Part shown: positions 19,675 through 29,852 of the stretch, piece after piece | Numbering within the stretch: position 1 is the first letter of the stretch | How the letters are laid out: every line of letters begins with the position of its first letter | From: Cohnella baijiui | GTDB lineage: Bacteria > Bacillota > Bacilli > Paenibacillales > Paenibacillaceae | Direction of reading: 5' to 3' | Assembly: GCF_020731285.1 (NCBI RefSeq) | Contig: NZ_JAJFOW010000007.1 | Location: forward strand, 62,001-126,000 | DNA: 64,000 nucleotides | Program-made: the position numbers and the translations under genes | The notes under the pieces: generated by a model | What the model was told of the DNA's origin: nothing | Databases searched by the model: none | Seen by the model: the letters and a program-made list of their open reading frames with translations, nothing else

Positions 19675-20493
19675 TTAAATCTCGTAATCCGCGACGATGG
19701 GGTGCATCCCGAACGTATCCGATCGCAATCCGCGTCGAAGCGTCTCCAGAGCGAACGCATCCTGAGGCGAAACGTTGCCCAAATTGACATCGGACCCGAG
19801 GGTCCGCAGCAGGTGCGCCTGCTGCTCCTTTTGCGGCGCTTCCCACATCAGCCTGGCCGTGTCCGGAATGCGGCGCACGATCTCCCGAAGTTCTTCCTCC
19901 CGGCAATTGCCCTCCTCGTCGAACAATCCGACCCCGACGCCGGATTCCCGCGCTTCGACCGTAACCGCTTCGGCGCCGCAGAGCAGATCCCGCTCCGCCG
20001 TACGGCACAAGTCGTCGAGCGAGATGCGCGAGCCGGACAGCTTTTTGCCGTATTCGGTAAAGACGCGGAAGCCATACTGTCCCGCCTGCCGAATCAGCGC
20101 GTCGCGCGTCCTCCGATCCATCGCGATCGTCCCGTCGGACACCTCGACGGCATCGAAGCCGAGCTCCAGCGCCGAGCGGAAGAAGGCGTCGATCACGTCC
20201 AGTCGGACGGCGGCCTCGAGCAGCGTTCCCCCCGGAAACGTGGCGATGCCGTGCTTCTGCGCGGAAGCGATCTTCTCCCGCAGCATCGGCAGCGGATAGA
20301 GCGGCGACGTGCCGAAGCCGAATTTGATCAAGTCGATGTAAGGGCTAGCCGTCGTCAGCAAGTCTTCAAAAGCGTTCGGACCGAGTCCTTTGTCCATGAC
20401 CATCGTCCGTCCCGCTTCCCGGGGCTTCGGACGCCGGCTCTCGCTCGGATCGGACAAGAGCGGATGCCACTGCGATTCGATTTGGATATCCAT
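19675..20493 (-). CDS. Phosphosulfolactate synthase (ComA/YitD family)
   Basis: This enzyme adds sulfite to phosphoenolpyruvate to give phosphosulfolactate. The 272-residue barrel protein shows the family features [65 protein letters not shown] and [10 protein letters not shown]. The ATG at 20493 has CAAGGAGCG 8 bases upstream; extensions beyond it are not supported. Sulfolactate is an abundant small molecule in Bacillus spores, so a sporulation link is plausible given the neighbours. Confidence 0.92.
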   Translation of the reverse strand: MDIQIESQWHPLLSDPSESRRPKPREAGRTMVMDKGLGPNAFEDLLTTASPYIDLIKFGFGTSPLYPLPMLREKIASAQKHGIATFPGGTLLEAAVRLDVIDAFFRSALELGFDAVEVSDGTIAMDRRTRDALIRQAGQYGFRVFTEYGKKLSGSRISLDDLCRTAERDLLCGAEAVTVEARESGVGVGLFDEEGNCREEELREIVRRIPDTARLMWEAPQKEQQAHLLRTLGSDVNLGNVSPQDAFALETLRRGLRSDTFGMHPIVADYEI

Positions 20494-20657
20494 GATCAGC
20501 GCTCCTTGTGAAAGGTACTGCATGATATGCAGGCGCCCATGGGCCGGTGCCCGGCGAATGCGAAGTCTCGCGGGCCGCGAAAAACGGCAAGTTGTCCGAC
20601 AAGGACGCATAGAATAGACCGCAGACCAACGTGAGGATCGAGGAAGGAGGAAATCGC

Positions 20658-20921
20658 TTGGACAAAACGGTCTTCAGCATGGCGGTTCTGCGCCTGCTGT
20701 CGGGCAGCATCGAGCTGACCGCGGCGCTCGTCATGCTGAAGTTCAACGACGTGACCAAGGCGCTCGCCGTCAATTCCATGCTGGCGCTGGTAGGTCCGAT
20801 GGTACTCATCGCCACGACGACGATCGGCCTGGTCGGCCTGTCGGACAAGCTGTCGCCCGCGAAGTTCGTGTGGGTGGCGGTCGGGGTCTCGTGTCTGCTC
20901 GTCGGCATTCTCAAAAAATAA
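20658..20921 (+). CDS. yqhV: DUF2619 family protein YqhV
   Basis: An 87-residue hydrophobic protein with three membrane helices, starting at TTG 20658 with AAGGAGG seven bases upstream. The sequence LRLLSGSIELTAALVMLKFNDVTKALAVNSMLALVGP is that of the YqhV family, which directly precedes spoIIIAA in Bacillus. Function unknown. Confidence 0.9.
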   Translation: MDKTVFSMAVLRLLSGSIELTAALVMLKFNDVTKALAVNSMLALVGPMVLIATTTIGLVGLSDKLSPAKFVWVAVGVSCLLVGILKK

Positions 20922-21007
20922 CGACTCTATCATTTTAAAAGCCGCCGGCGAGGCGCAAGAACGCGGAATGACGATTCTCTCATTATCGCAAAAATGCGGT
21001 CCAAGGA

Positions 21008-21037
21008 GTCATATTCAAGTCGTCCAAGCATACATAT
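21008..21037 (+). promoter_or_regulatory. Sigma-E-type promoter of the spoIIIA operon
   Basis: GTCATATT (21008-21015) is followed after 13 bases by CATACATAT (21029-21037). This matches the mother-cell sigma-E pattern (KMATATT, 13-15 bases, CATACAMT) with about one mismatch. It lies about 45 bases before spoIIIAA, where the B. subtilis operon has its sigma-E promoter. Confidence 0.78.
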
Positions 21038-21079
21038 GAAACAGCTAAGACAGGACAACTTCCGGGAAGGGGGATCCCG

Positions 21080-22222
21080 ATGCCGCTGGACCTGCTCGCC
21101 TTGCTGCCCGCCGAATTGCGCGCCGCCATCGAGCGATTGCCGGCTTTGCTGCTAGAGACGCTGGAAGAGATCCGCATTCGGGAGGGCCGTCCGCTCGAGA
21201 TCGGATTCGGGGGCCGATTCGCCTTTGTACGGGCGGACGGCACCGTGTCGGACGACCCCCGTGCCGCCTACAGGCCCGACCGGGAAACGTGCCGGGCGCT
21301 GCTCGAAAGAGTGACCAACCATTCGTTATACGCGGTGGAAGAGGAGCTGAGGCGCGGATTCGTGACCGTCGCCGGCGGCCACCGCATCGGGCTCGCGGGC
21401 CGCACCGTGCTGGAGGGCGGCGCCGTCCGCCACCTGCGGGACGTCGCCAGCTTCAACGTCCGGATCGCCCGGGCGCGGACGGGCTGCGCGGCCGAACTGC
21501 TGCCGAACCTGCTCGATCGCGAAGCACGGACGGTCCGCCACGCGCTGATCGTCTCCGCCCCGCAGCAGGGGAAGACCACGATGCTTCGCGATCTGGCCCG
21601 CGCGATCAGCGCCGGCGACTGGCACCATCCGGCAGCGGCGGATTGGGGCGGGCGCAAGGTCGGCATCGTCGACGAGCGTTCCGAGATCGCGGCATGCGAG
21701 CGCGGGGTGCCGACGTTCGACCTCGGACCGCGCAGCGACGTGCTCGACGCCTGCCCGAAGGCCGAAGGCCTCATGATGCTCGTCCGATCAATGTCGCCGG
21801 AAGTCGTCGTGGTGGACGAGATCGGACGGCCGGAGGACGCGTACGCGCTGACCGAAGCGCTGCATGCCGGCGTCCGGGTGCTGGCGACGGCGCACGCGAT
21901 CGATCTGGACGACGTGTTCGCGAGGCCCGTGCTCGCCCAACTGGCGCAAGAAGGCATGTTCAGCGCCTACGTCCTACTCTCCCGGTCGAACGGCCGGGTG
22001 CAGCATCGGATCTACTCGGCCGAGGAAGCGGCGGAGCTGAGGGGGCGCAAGGCGGGGAGGCGGACATGGGCCGGGCCGCGCGACGCGCCGTCGCCGCCGC
22101 CCGCACCGACCGTCGCGCAGCCGGACGAACCGGCCGGAACGCGATGGTCGATCAAGCCTCGTCAGCTGCCGCCGATCCGGTCGCCGGATGCCGAGGCGAA
22201 GGAGGAGAGCGGCCGTGCTTAA
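21080..22222 (+). CDS. spoIIIAA: Stage III sporulation protein AA (ATPase of the feeding-tube complex)
   Basis: SpoIIIAA is the mother-cell ATPase of the SpoIIIA-SpoIIQ channel, related to secretion ATPases. Walker A is APQQGKTTMLRDLAR, Walker B is VVVVDEIGRPEDA; the N domain has LEEIRIREGRPLEI and RGFVTVAGGHRIGLAG. The protein has 380 residues against about 307 in B. subtilis. The extra length is a basic, Pro-rich tail after about residue 315 with no recognisable domain. Its end overlaps spoIIIAB by 8 bases. Confidence 0.96.
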   Translation: MPLDLLALLPAELRAAIERLPALLLETLEEIRIREGRPLEIGFGGRFAFVRADGTVSDDPRAAYRPDRETCRALLERVTNHSLYAVEEELRRGFVTVAGGHRIGLAGRTVLEGGAVRHLRDVASFNVRIARARTGCAAELLPNLLDREARTVRHALIVSAPQQGKTTMLRDLARAISAGDWHHPAAADWGGRKVGIVDERSEIAACERGVPTFDLGPRSDVLDACPKAEGLMMLVRSMSPEVVVVDEIGRPEDAYALTEALHAGVRVLATAHAIDLDDVFARPVLAQLAQEGMFSAYVLLSRSNGRVQHRIYSAEEAAELRGRKAGRRTWAGPRDAPSPPPAPTVAQPDEPAGTRWSIKPRQLPPIRSPDAEAKEESGRA

Positions 22223-22730
22223 GCTGATCGGCGCAGCGCTGGTACTGTTCGCGGGGACGATGATCGGCTTCGTCCAGGCAGCTCGGTTCGCGGAGCGCCC
22301 TCGTCAGATCCGCCAACTCCTGCACGCCTTGCAGCGGATGGAGACGGAGATCGGATACGGGCAAACGCCGCTGCCCGAAGCCCTCGCCCGGATTGCCCAG
22401 GTGCTGCCGCCGCCTCTCGCGGGTCTGTTCGCGGGGACGGCCGCGTCGCTGCGGTCGGGCGGAGAGACGGTGCAGGCCTGCTGGGAGAAGACGTTCCGGG
22501 CGGGATGGTCCGCGACGGCGATGCGGGCCGCGGAACGCGACGCGATGCTTCGGCTCGGCGGAACGCTCGGCGCGAGCGGCCGGGAGGATCAATTAAAGCA
22601 CCTGCGCCTGGCGATGCACCAGCTCCAAGCGGAAGAGTCGGCAGCGCGGGAAGATCAGCAGCGGTACGAGAAGCTGAGTCGAAGTCTGGGGGTGCTCGCG
22701 GCCGCCCTGGTCGTCATCCTCATGATGTAG
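22215..22730 (+). CDS. spoIIIAB: Stage III sporulation protein AB
   Basis: The 171-residue protein, the same length as in B. subtilis, starts at GTG 22215 (GGAGGAG upstream, overlapping spoIIIAA). It has an N-terminal membrane helix (MLKLIGAALVLFAGTMIGF), a cytoplasmic helical domain related to type II secretion F proteins (RQIRQLLHALQRMETEIGYGQTPLPEAL) and a C-terminal helix. It helps assemble the SpoIIIA channel. Confidence 0.95.
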   Translation: MLKLIGAALVLFAGTMIGFVQAARFAERPRQIRQLLHALQRMETEIGYGQTPLPEALARIAQVLPPPLAGLFAGTAASLRSGGETVQACWEKTFRAGWSATAMRAAERDAMLRLGGTLGASGREDQLKHLRLAMHQLQAEESAAREDQQRYEKLSRSLGVLAAALVVILMM

Positions 22731-22746
22731 TAGGGGGCCCGTATCC

Positions 22747-22950
22747 ATGAACATCGACGTCAGCACCATTTTCCAAATCGCCGGCATCGGCATCATCGTC
22801 GCCATGATCCATACCGTGCTGAAACAGATGGGCAAAGAAGACATGGCACATTGGGTCACGGTCATCGGGTTCGTCGTCGTGCTGTTCATGGTGGTGCGAC
22901 TGCTTAACGATTTGTTTCAAGAGATCAAGACGATTTTCTTGTTCCAGTAA
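22747..22950 (+). CDS. spoIIIAC: Stage III sporulation protein AC
   Basis: A 67-residue protein with two membrane helices. IFQIAGIGIIVAMIHTVLKQMGKEDMAHWVTVIGFVVVLFMVV is the SpoIIIAC pattern. It is a membrane component of the feeding-tube channel, 16 bases after spoIIIAB. Confidence 0.95.
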   Translation: MNIDVSTIFQIAGIGIIVAMIHTVLKQMGKEDMAHWVTVIGFVVVLFMVVRLLNDLFQEIKTIFLFQ

Positions 22951-22962
22951 GCGGGTGAGAAG

Positions 22963-23352
22963 GTGGACATTCTTCAGATCGTCGGCATCGGCCTGCTCAC
23001 AACCGTTCTCATCCTCGTCATCCGCGAACAGAAGCCGATGTTCGCCTTCCTGCTCGCCGCCTTCTTCGGCGTCGCGGTCTTCCTCGCGCTGATCGGCAGG
23101 ATTGAAGGGGTCGTCACGGTGCTCGAGGAGCTTGCGGACCGATCCGGTATCCAGACGGTGTACCTCAAGACGATGCTCAAGATTATCGGGATCGCCTACA
23201 TCGCGGAATTCGGCGCGCAGATCGTGCGGGACGCCGGGATGGAGAGCGTCGCATCCAAGATTGAATTCGCCGGCAAGATGCTCATTCTCGTCATGGCGGT
23301 GCCGATTATCAGCGTCATCATCGAGACGGTGCTCGGCCTGCTGCCGGCGTGA
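22963..23352 (+). CDS. spoIIIAD: Stage III sporulation protein AD
   Basis: A 129-residue, four-helix membrane protein starting at GTG 22963. ILQIVGIGLLTTVLILVIREQKPMFAFLLAAFFGVAVF and KMLILVMAVPIISVIIETVLGLLP identify SpoIIIAD. It lies 12 bases after spoIIIAC, to which it is related in its first half. Confidence 0.95.
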   Translation: MDILQIVGIGLLTTVLILVIREQKPMFAFLLAAFFGVAVFLALIGRIEGVVTVLEELADRSGIQTVYLKTMLKIIGIAYIAEFGAQIVRDAGMESVASKIEFAGKMLILVMAVPIISVIIETVLGLLPA

Positions 23353-23378
23353 ACAAGAGCGGACAGGAGGGGGAGCGG

Positions 23379-24686
23379 ATGAGTCGCCGGCTCTGGCAAG
23401 CGCGCGGATCGGGATGGCTGCCGTTCCTGCTGCTCATGTCGGCCATGCTGCTATCGCTGTTGCCGTCGCAGGTATTCGCCAGCGCACAGGACGCGCAGCG
23501 GGAGGCGGGCGCCGGCGGGAGCGGGACGTCCGTCTACGAAGCGCAGGTTGCGCCCGAAGCAACGCCGGGCGCGGAAGCGCAGGGCGGCCGGCTCGCCGGC
23601 GATCTGGCCGAACAGCAGTCGGGCGAGCTGGACATGACGCAGATCGAGCAGTTCTGGGATCGGCTGCGGAGCCAGTACGGCGGCTATTTCCCGGACGGCC
23701 AGGTGCCGGATCTCAAGGCGCTCATGTTTCCGCAGGGCCAGGGCTGGGAGATGAAGCACGCGCTCGTCGGCCTAGCCCGCTTCTTCCTGCATGAAGTGTT
23801 GTACAGCGGCAAGCTGCTCGTGACGATCGTCCTGCTCGCGATCTTTACGATGATCCTGGAGACGATGCAGAGCGCATTCGAGCGCAACGCGGTCAGCCGG
23901 GTGGCTTATGCGGTGGCCTACATGGTGCTGCTGATCATCGCCGTCAACAGCTTTCGCACGGCGACGACCTACGCGGCCGACGCGATCGGCAGCATGGTGC
24001 AGTTCATGCTCTCGATGGTGCCGCTCCTGCTGACGCTTCTCGCGAGTACCGGGGGCGTGACGACGGTGGCCGTGCTGCATCCGCTCATCGTGTTCATGAT
24101 CCACACGATCGGCACGGTCATTCATCTGGTCGTCTTCCCACTGTTGTTCTTCTCGGCGGTGCTGCACCTGACCAGCACGATCTCCGACCGCTTCAAGCTG
24201 ACGCAGCTCGCCAACCTGCTGCGCACCATATCCGTCGGACTGCTCGGCGGCATGCTCACCCTGTTCCTCGGGGTGCTCTCGATCCAGGGCGCGACGGGTG
24301 CCGTGGCTGACGGCATCGCGATGCGGACGGCCAAGTTCGTCACCGGCAACTTCGTCCCGGTCGTCGGCCGAATGTTCTCGGACGCGGCGGACACCGTCCT
24401 GTCGGCAAGCATGTTGGTGAAGAACGCCGTCGGCCTCGCCGGCGTCGCGATCCTGCTCTTTCTCTGCGCCTTCCCCGCGATCAAAGTCCTGACGCTGGCG
24501 CTGATCTACAACGTCTCGGCGGCGGTGCTGCAGCCGCTCGGCGACACGCCGATCGTGCAATGCCTGCAGACGATCGGCAAGACGCTCATCTACGTGTTCG
24601 CCGCGCTTGCATCGGTCGGGCTCATGTTCTTCCTCGCGGTCACGATCATCCTGACGGCGGGAAACGCGTCGCTCCTCATGCGATAG
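23379..24686 (+). CDS. spoIIIAE: Stage III sporulation protein AE
   Basis: The 435-residue multi-pass protein starts at ATG 23379, with CAGGAGGGGG just upstream; the GTG at 23349 overlapping the spoIIIAD stop lacks a site. It has an N-terminal signal sequence ending near VFASA, an extracytoplasmic region of about 90 residues (Gly/Ala/Glu-rich) and then about seven membrane helices. TLLASTGGVTTVAVLHPLIVFMIHTIGTVIHLVVFPLLFFSAVL and GVLSIQGATGAVADGIAMRTAKFVTGNFVPVVGRMFSDAADTVL are conserved SpoIIIAE blocks. Confidence 0.95.
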   Translation: MSRRLWQARGSGWLPFLLLMSAMLLSLLPSQVFASAQDAQREAGAGGSGTSVYEAQVAPEATPGAEAQGGRLAGDLAEQQSGELDMTQIEQFWDRLRSQYGGYFPDGQVPDLKALMFPQGQGWEMKHALVGLARFFLHEVLYSGKLLVTIVLLAIFTMILETMQSAFERNAVSRVAYAVAYMVLLIIAVNSFRTATTYAADAIGSMVQFMLSMVPLLLTLLASTGGVTTVAVLHPLIVFMIHTIGTVIHLVVFPLLFFSAVLHLTSTISDRFKLTQLANLLRTISVGLLGGMLTLFLGVLSIQGATGAVADGIAMRTAKFVTGNFVPVVGRMFSDAADTVLSASMLVKNAVGLAGVAILLFLCAFPAIKVLTLALIYNVSAAVLQPLGDTPIVQCLQTIGKTLIYVFAALASVGLMFFLAVTIILTAGNASLLMR

Positions 24687-24711
24687 CGGGATCGGAGAGG
24701 GGGAAGCCGGC

Positions 24712-25455
24712 ATGATGGTGGCGCTGTCCGGATGGCTCAAGCAGGTGGTGGCGGTCGTCCTGCTCGCTTCGCTGATCGACCTGCTTCTGCCGAACCGGGC
24801 GATGCAGCGGTACGTCCGCCTCGTCGCCGGCCTGTTCATCCTGCTGACGATCGCGGCGCCGATGCTGCAATGGATCAAAGGAGACTTCGGGGCGAAGCTC
24901 TCCGCGGGCATCGCCGCGGTCGAGCGGCAGCCGGACACGGCGCCGAACCAGCTCGCGCAGATCGAAGCGGATGCGGGAAGACTGCGGGCGTCCAGGGACG
25001 ATCAGGCCTCACGGCTGGCCGCAGTCATGCTGGAAGGCGAGATCCGGACGACGGTCGAACAGGAAACCGGGCTTCGGGTCGACAAGGTGACGGTCGCGCT
25101 CGCCGGGCAACCGGACGGCGCCATGACGGCTACGGGTGTCACGGTCCAACTCGGCGATGCTCCTGCGGGGGCGGACGGCGGGAAGGGAAACGACGGTTCC
25201 GCCCCGGGCGAGATCCGACCGGTCGCGCCGATCCGGGTGGAACTGCCCGACATCGAGATCGGCGCGCCGGCAACGGACGGCGAAGCCGGACAGCCGGACG
25301 GGCGAGAGGCGGTTCCGGCGGCCTCGCAAACGGCGGAGCCGACCGAGGCGGATCAGGCCGAACGAAACCGCGTGGCGGCGATCGTCGCAGCCCGGTTCGG
25401 GATTCGGACGGACGCCATCAAGGTGACGCGGCCGGCGGCAGGCGACGCGTACTAA
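24712..25455 (+). CDS. spoIIIAF: Stage III sporulation protein AF
   Basis: The 247-residue protein has two N-terminal membrane helices (LKQVVAVVLLASLIDLLLPN and YVRLVAGLFILLTIAAPML) with the SpoIIIAF motif LIDLLLPNRAMQRYVRLV between them. A soluble domain (VEQETGLRVDKVTVAL, near 105-140) and a disordered acidic linker follow. The C-terminal segment IVAARFGIRTDAIKVT is a short conserved end. It is longer than the B. subtilis protein because of the linker. Confidence 0.93.
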   Translation: MMVALSGWLKQVVAVVLLASLIDLLLPNRAMQRYVRLVAGLFILLTIAAPMLQWIKGDFGAKLSAGIAAVERQPDTAPNQLAQIEADAGRLRASRDDQASRLAAVMLEGEIRTTVEQETGLRVDKVTVALAGQPDGAMTATGVTVQLGDAPAGADGGKGNDGSAPGEIRPVAPIRVELPDIEIGAPATDGEAGQPDGREAVPAASQTAEPTEADQAERNRVAAIVAARFGIRTDAIKVTRPAAGDAY

Positions 25456-25474
25456 CGACGGGAGGGGGTGTGCC

Positions 25475-26131
25475 ATGGCGAAATGGCTGCAGCAATTGGA
25501 GGCGTTCATCGGAGGCGGTCCGGGCGGGCCGAAACGGGTCAAGGCGTTCCGCTGGCTTGTGCTTATCGGTTTGATCGGCGCCGTGCTCCTTCTCGTCGCG
25601 TCCTACTTGAACGTAAAGACCGTCGAGTCGCCGAACGGACCGAACACCAATCCGCCGCACGACTCGGATGGGCCGCCGCAGACGCAGGAGACAGCTTTCC
25701 TCGGTGCGGGAGACGGCAAAGACGATCCGTTCGCCGAGATCGAATCGCAGCTGGACAGCCGCTTGAAGGAAATGCTGGAGCATATCGTAGGCGTCGGCAC
25801 CGTCGACGTGATGGTTACCGTGGAGTCGACGGAAGAGACCGTCGTTCAGCTGAATGAGAAAAAAACGCAGCAGATTACCGACGAGACGGACAAGAACGGG
25901 GCCAACCGCCACATTACGGATGTGACCTCGGACGGTCAAGTCGTCCTCTACGAAGTATCGGGAGGCAAATCTCCCATCGTCGTCAAGAAGATCAAACCCC
26001 GAATCCGCGGGGTGCTCATCGTGGCCAAAGGCGCGGACAACGCGACCGTGCGCCGAATGATCGCCGAAGCGATAGCAAGCGGGCTGGACGTTCCGATTCA
26101 CCGGATCTCCGTCGTCCCGCGCAAGCTATAA
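25475..26131 (+). CDS. spoIIIAG: Stage III sporulation protein AG
   Basis: SpoIIIAG forms a large ring in the intermembrane space between mother cell and forespore. The 218-residue protein has one membrane helix (about 27-46) and a ring-building domain (LKEMLEHIVGVGTVDVMVTVESTEETVVQLN, then KKIKPRIRGVLIVAKGADNATVRRMIAEAIASGLDVPIHRISVVPRK). A GGAGGGGGTG site precedes the ATG. Confidence 0.95.
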   Translation: MAKWLQQLEAFIGGGPGGPKRVKAFRWLVLIGLIGAVLLLVASYLNVKTVESPNGPNTNPPHDSDGPPQTQETAFLGAGDGKDDPFAEIESQLDSRLKEMLEHIVGVGTVDVMVTVESTEETVVQLNEKKTQQITDETDKNGANRHITDVTSDGQVVLYEVSGGKSPIVVKKIKPRIRGVLIVAKGADNATVRRMIAEAIASGLDVPIHRISVVPRKL

Positions 26132-26174
26132 GGTCCACCCATCCCAAACGCCTACATTAGGAGGTCAAATTGCG

Positions 26175-26996
26175 ATGAACAACAAACGGCAAACGATCTG
26201 GCTCGTCTCGATGCTTTCTCTCATGGTGATTCTCTCGGCTTACTATCTGTTCACCGAAGACGCCCCCGCCGGCAAGCCTGTCGGCCAGGCGCAGCAGCAG
26301 GAGACGCTCGACCCGGACGCCGCCAAAGCATCCGGCAAGGTGAACGCGGACGGCATCGAGGTGACGGACGTGGATAGCCCGGACGGCGCGAACGCGCCCC
26401 AAACGAGCGGCGACGGCAAGGACGCCGCATCTTCGCCGGACGCGTCGGCCGCGCCGGACGCCGGGGCGAACGCGCCGGCTTCGCCTGACGCGAGCTCGAA
26501 TCCGGCCGCTTCGCCGGAGTCGGGCAAGGACGCTGCCGCATCTCCCGAAAAAGACAAGGACGCATCGGCATCGCCGAACGCCGGCAAGGATGGCGGGTCC
26601 GCGCCCGCGGATCAAGAAGTGCTCAAAGGCATGACGAACCTGACGGGACGCGAATACTTCGACAACGCCCAACTGCAGCGGGAAATCAAAGTGTCCAAGC
26701 GCCTGGAAGAACTGAACGCGATCCTTGCCGCCACCTCCAAGGCGACGCCTGAGGAAGCGGCGGCGGCCATCGAGGAGCAAAGCCGGATCGACATGGTCGA
26801 GCAGCGCATCACGAGCCTCGAAGAGAAGCTTGTCGGCGACTATCCGAACGCGGTCGTCGAAGAGGACGACAACAACTACAAGATCGTCGTCCAGGCCGAC
26901 AAACTCGAAGTCAAGCAAGCGGTGAAGATCGTTTCGCTCGCCACCAAGGAGCTCGACGTGACCCCGGACCGTATCTCCATCAAGTACATCCAATAA
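26175..26996 (+). CDS. spoIIIAH: Stage III sporulation protein AH, with expanded linker
   Basis: SpoIIIAH spans the outer forespore membrane and binds SpoIIQ through its YscJ/FliF-like domain. The 273-residue protein has an N-terminal helix (QTIWLVSMLSLMVILSAYYLF) and a ring-building domain (about 150-273: LTGREYFDNAQLQREIKVSKRLEELNAILA, KIVVQADKLEVKQAVKIVSLATKELDVTPDRISIKYI). Between them is a low-complexity linker rich in Ala, Ser, Pro and Asp with recurring ASPDAS/ASPE units (about 75-140). B. subtilis SpoIIIAH has 218 residues, so the linker accounts for the extra length. Confidence 0.95.
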   Translation: MNNKRQTIWLVSMLSLMVILSAYYLFTEDAPAGKPVGQAQQQETLDPDAAKASGKVNADGIEVTDVDSPDGANAPQTSGDGKDAASSPDASAAPDAGANAPASPDASSNPAASPESGKDAAASPEKDKDASASPNAGKDGGSAPADQEVLKGMTNLTGREYFDNAQLQREIKVSKRLEELNAILAATSKATPEEAAAAIEEQSRIDMVEQRITSLEEKLVGDYPNAVVEEDDNNYKIVVQADKLEVKQAVKIVSLATKELDVTPDRISIKYIQ

Positions 26997-27035
26997 AGGC
27001 CGGACCGCGTCCCGAACCCGGATGCGGGGCGGAAG

Positions 27036-27058
27036 GAGCCGGCGCTGGCCGGCTCTTT
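27036..27058 (+). terminator. Terminator of the spoIIIA operon
   Basis: GAGCCGGC (27036-27043), a GCTG loop and GCCGGCTC (27048-27055), followed by TTT. Confidence 0.75.
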
Positions 27059-27074
27059 CCATTTCGTTCGATTG

Positions 27075-27083
27075 TGTTATAAT
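27075..27083 (+). promoter_or_regulatory. Extended -10 promoter of accBC
   Basis: TGTTATAAT is an extended -10 (TGnTATAAT) after the spoIIIA terminator. No good -35 is seen. The leader before accB is about 160 bases long. Confidence 0.55.
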
Positions 27084-27249
27084 AAGTCCGTTATGGGTAC
27101 GAACAAGCTTCGTTCGCATGGCCGCAAGCCGACGATTCGCCTCACGGCGTTCACGAATCGTCTCCGCCCGAAGGCGGTCCTGCAGGCGCAGCCGTTGCGC
27201 CGCCGCGCGCACGCGCGCGGATCACCGATAGCCAAGGAGTGTCCGACGA

Positions 27250-27735
27250 ATGTTTAAATTGAGCGAAATCAAAGAACTAATCAAATTGGTTGACCAAACG
27301 TCCGTGCACGAGCTCGAGATCGAAAACGAAGGGGCGCGACTCGCGATCCGCAAGCCCGGCCGCACGGAAGTGGTAAACGTGCAGACCGCGCCGATCGCGC
27401 ATACATATGTTCCTGCCGCCGCCCAAGCGCCCGCCGCGGCGCCTGCCGCTCCGGCGCCGGAAAGTGCGCCCGCCCCGGGCCCGGACCGCTCGGGTCTGCA
27501 CCAGATCGTGTCGCCGATGGTCGGCACGTTCTACCGCGCGCCGTCGCCGGACGCCCCCTCGTTTGTCAACGCGGGCGACAAGGTGCACGAGAAAACCGTC
27601 GTGTGCATCCTCGAAGCGATGAAGCTGATGAACCCTCTGGAAGCGGAAGTGAAGGGCGAGGTCGTCGAGATCCTGGTCGAGAACGGCCAACTCGTCGAGT
27701 ACGGCCAGCCGCTGTTCCTCGTCAAGCCGGAATAA
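27250..27735 (+). CDS. accB: Biotin carboxyl carrier protein of acetyl-CoA carboxylase
   Basis: The 161-residue protein begins [35 protein letters not shown], typical of AccB. An Ala/Pro-rich flexible linker (residues about 50-80) leads to the biotinyl domain, with the biotin-accepting Lys125 in EAMKLMN. It carries the carboxybiotin between biotin carboxylase and carboxyltransferase to make malonyl-CoA for fatty-acid synthesis. accC follows after about 70 bases. Confidence 0.97.
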   Translation: MFKLSEIKELIKLVDQTSVHELEIENEGARLAIRKPGRTEVVNVQTAPIAHTYVPAAAQAPAAAPAAPAPESAPAPGPDRSGLHQIVSPMVGTFYRAPSPDAPSFVNAGDKVHEKTVVCILEAMKLMNPLEAEVKGEVVEILVENGQLVEYGQPLFLVKPE

Positions 27736-27804
27736 CCGCCGATGCGCCCGGGCCGCGGCTCGCCGCGCTCCGGGAGCCGGGGACAACTAAGGGGGACCTT
27801 TGCC

Positions 27805-29178
<1,374 letters not shown>

Positions 29179-29196
29179 GCGGGACATTCCCGCAGT

Positions 29197-29225
29197 TTGT
29201 CATAATTCTTGGGCTTTGATATAGT
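29197..29225 (+). promoter_or_regulatory. Promoter of the asp23-amaP cluster
   Basis: TTGTCA (29197-29202), 17 bases, TATAGT (29220-29225), about 65 bases before the Asp23-family start. A small GCGGGA/TCCCGC hairpin just before it may weakly end the accBC transcript. Confidence 0.7.
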
Positions 29226-29291
29226 AATAATAGTGTAAGAAAGCCTGGCCGACCCTGGCTTTGAACGCATGGAGGAGGTGGAATTTGACGA

Positions 29292-29699
29292 ATGGAAACG
29301 ATGGTGCCTGATTACGAACGGACCGACATGGGAACCATCCAGATCGCCCCTGAAGTCATCGAGATTATCGCCGGGCTCGCGACCGTTGAGGTGGAAGGCG
29401 TCGCCGGCATGAGCGGCGGCATCTCTTCCGGCATCGCCGAGCTGCTTGGGCGCAAGAACCTGTCCAAAGGCGTCAAGGTGGAAGTGGGTCAGCGGGAGGC
29501 GGCGATCGACGTGTCGATCATCGTGGAATACAGCCGGCGGATCCCCGAGATCGCGGCCGAGATCCAACGCAACGTCAAGCGCTCGATCGAGACGATGACC
29601 GGACTGCAGGTGGTCGAGGTGAACGTGCATATTCACGACGTCCACTTCAAAGCAGCCGAAAAAATCGAAGAAGACGAAACGCATACGCGTGTCCGATAA
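29292..29699 (+). CDS. yqhY: Asp23/Gls24 family envelope stress protein (YqhY)
   Basis: The 135-residue protein has the Asp23 domain: GTIQIAPEVIEIIAGLATVEVEGVAGMSGG, then KGVKVEVGQREAAIDVSIIVEYSRRIPEIAAEIQRNVKRSIETMTGLQVVEVNVHI. GGAGGAGG lies upstream of the ATG. Asp23 proteins gather at the membrane through AmaP, which is encoded next. In B. subtilis yqhY lies directly after accC, as here, and has been linked to control of acetyl-CoA carboxylase activity. Confidence 0.95.
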   Translation: METMVPDYERTDMGTIQIAPEVIEIIAGLATVEVEGVAGMSGGISSGIAELLGRKNLSKGVKVEVGQREAAIDVSIIVEYSRRIPEIAAEIQRNVKRSIETMTGLQVVEVNVHIHDVHFKAAEKIEEDETHTRVR

Positions 29700-29852
29700 C
29701 GTCGGCGTAGGCATCAGGCTTGCGCGCGTACGTCGCTTCCGACTCGCGGGTGCTGGCGCCGGGACGGCCTATCCTTTCGAGGGTAGGTCCTCTGGCGTTT
29801 TTTCGCAAGTCGGGGTTATTTGCGGTCATAGGACTGGAGGAGACACTCGCTC

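Noticed and set aside
29700..29852. Hairpin-like sequence between yqhY and amaP as a terminator
   Set aside because: Pairing is interrupted, and the T run is not adjacent to a stable stem; the genes are more likely co-transcribed.
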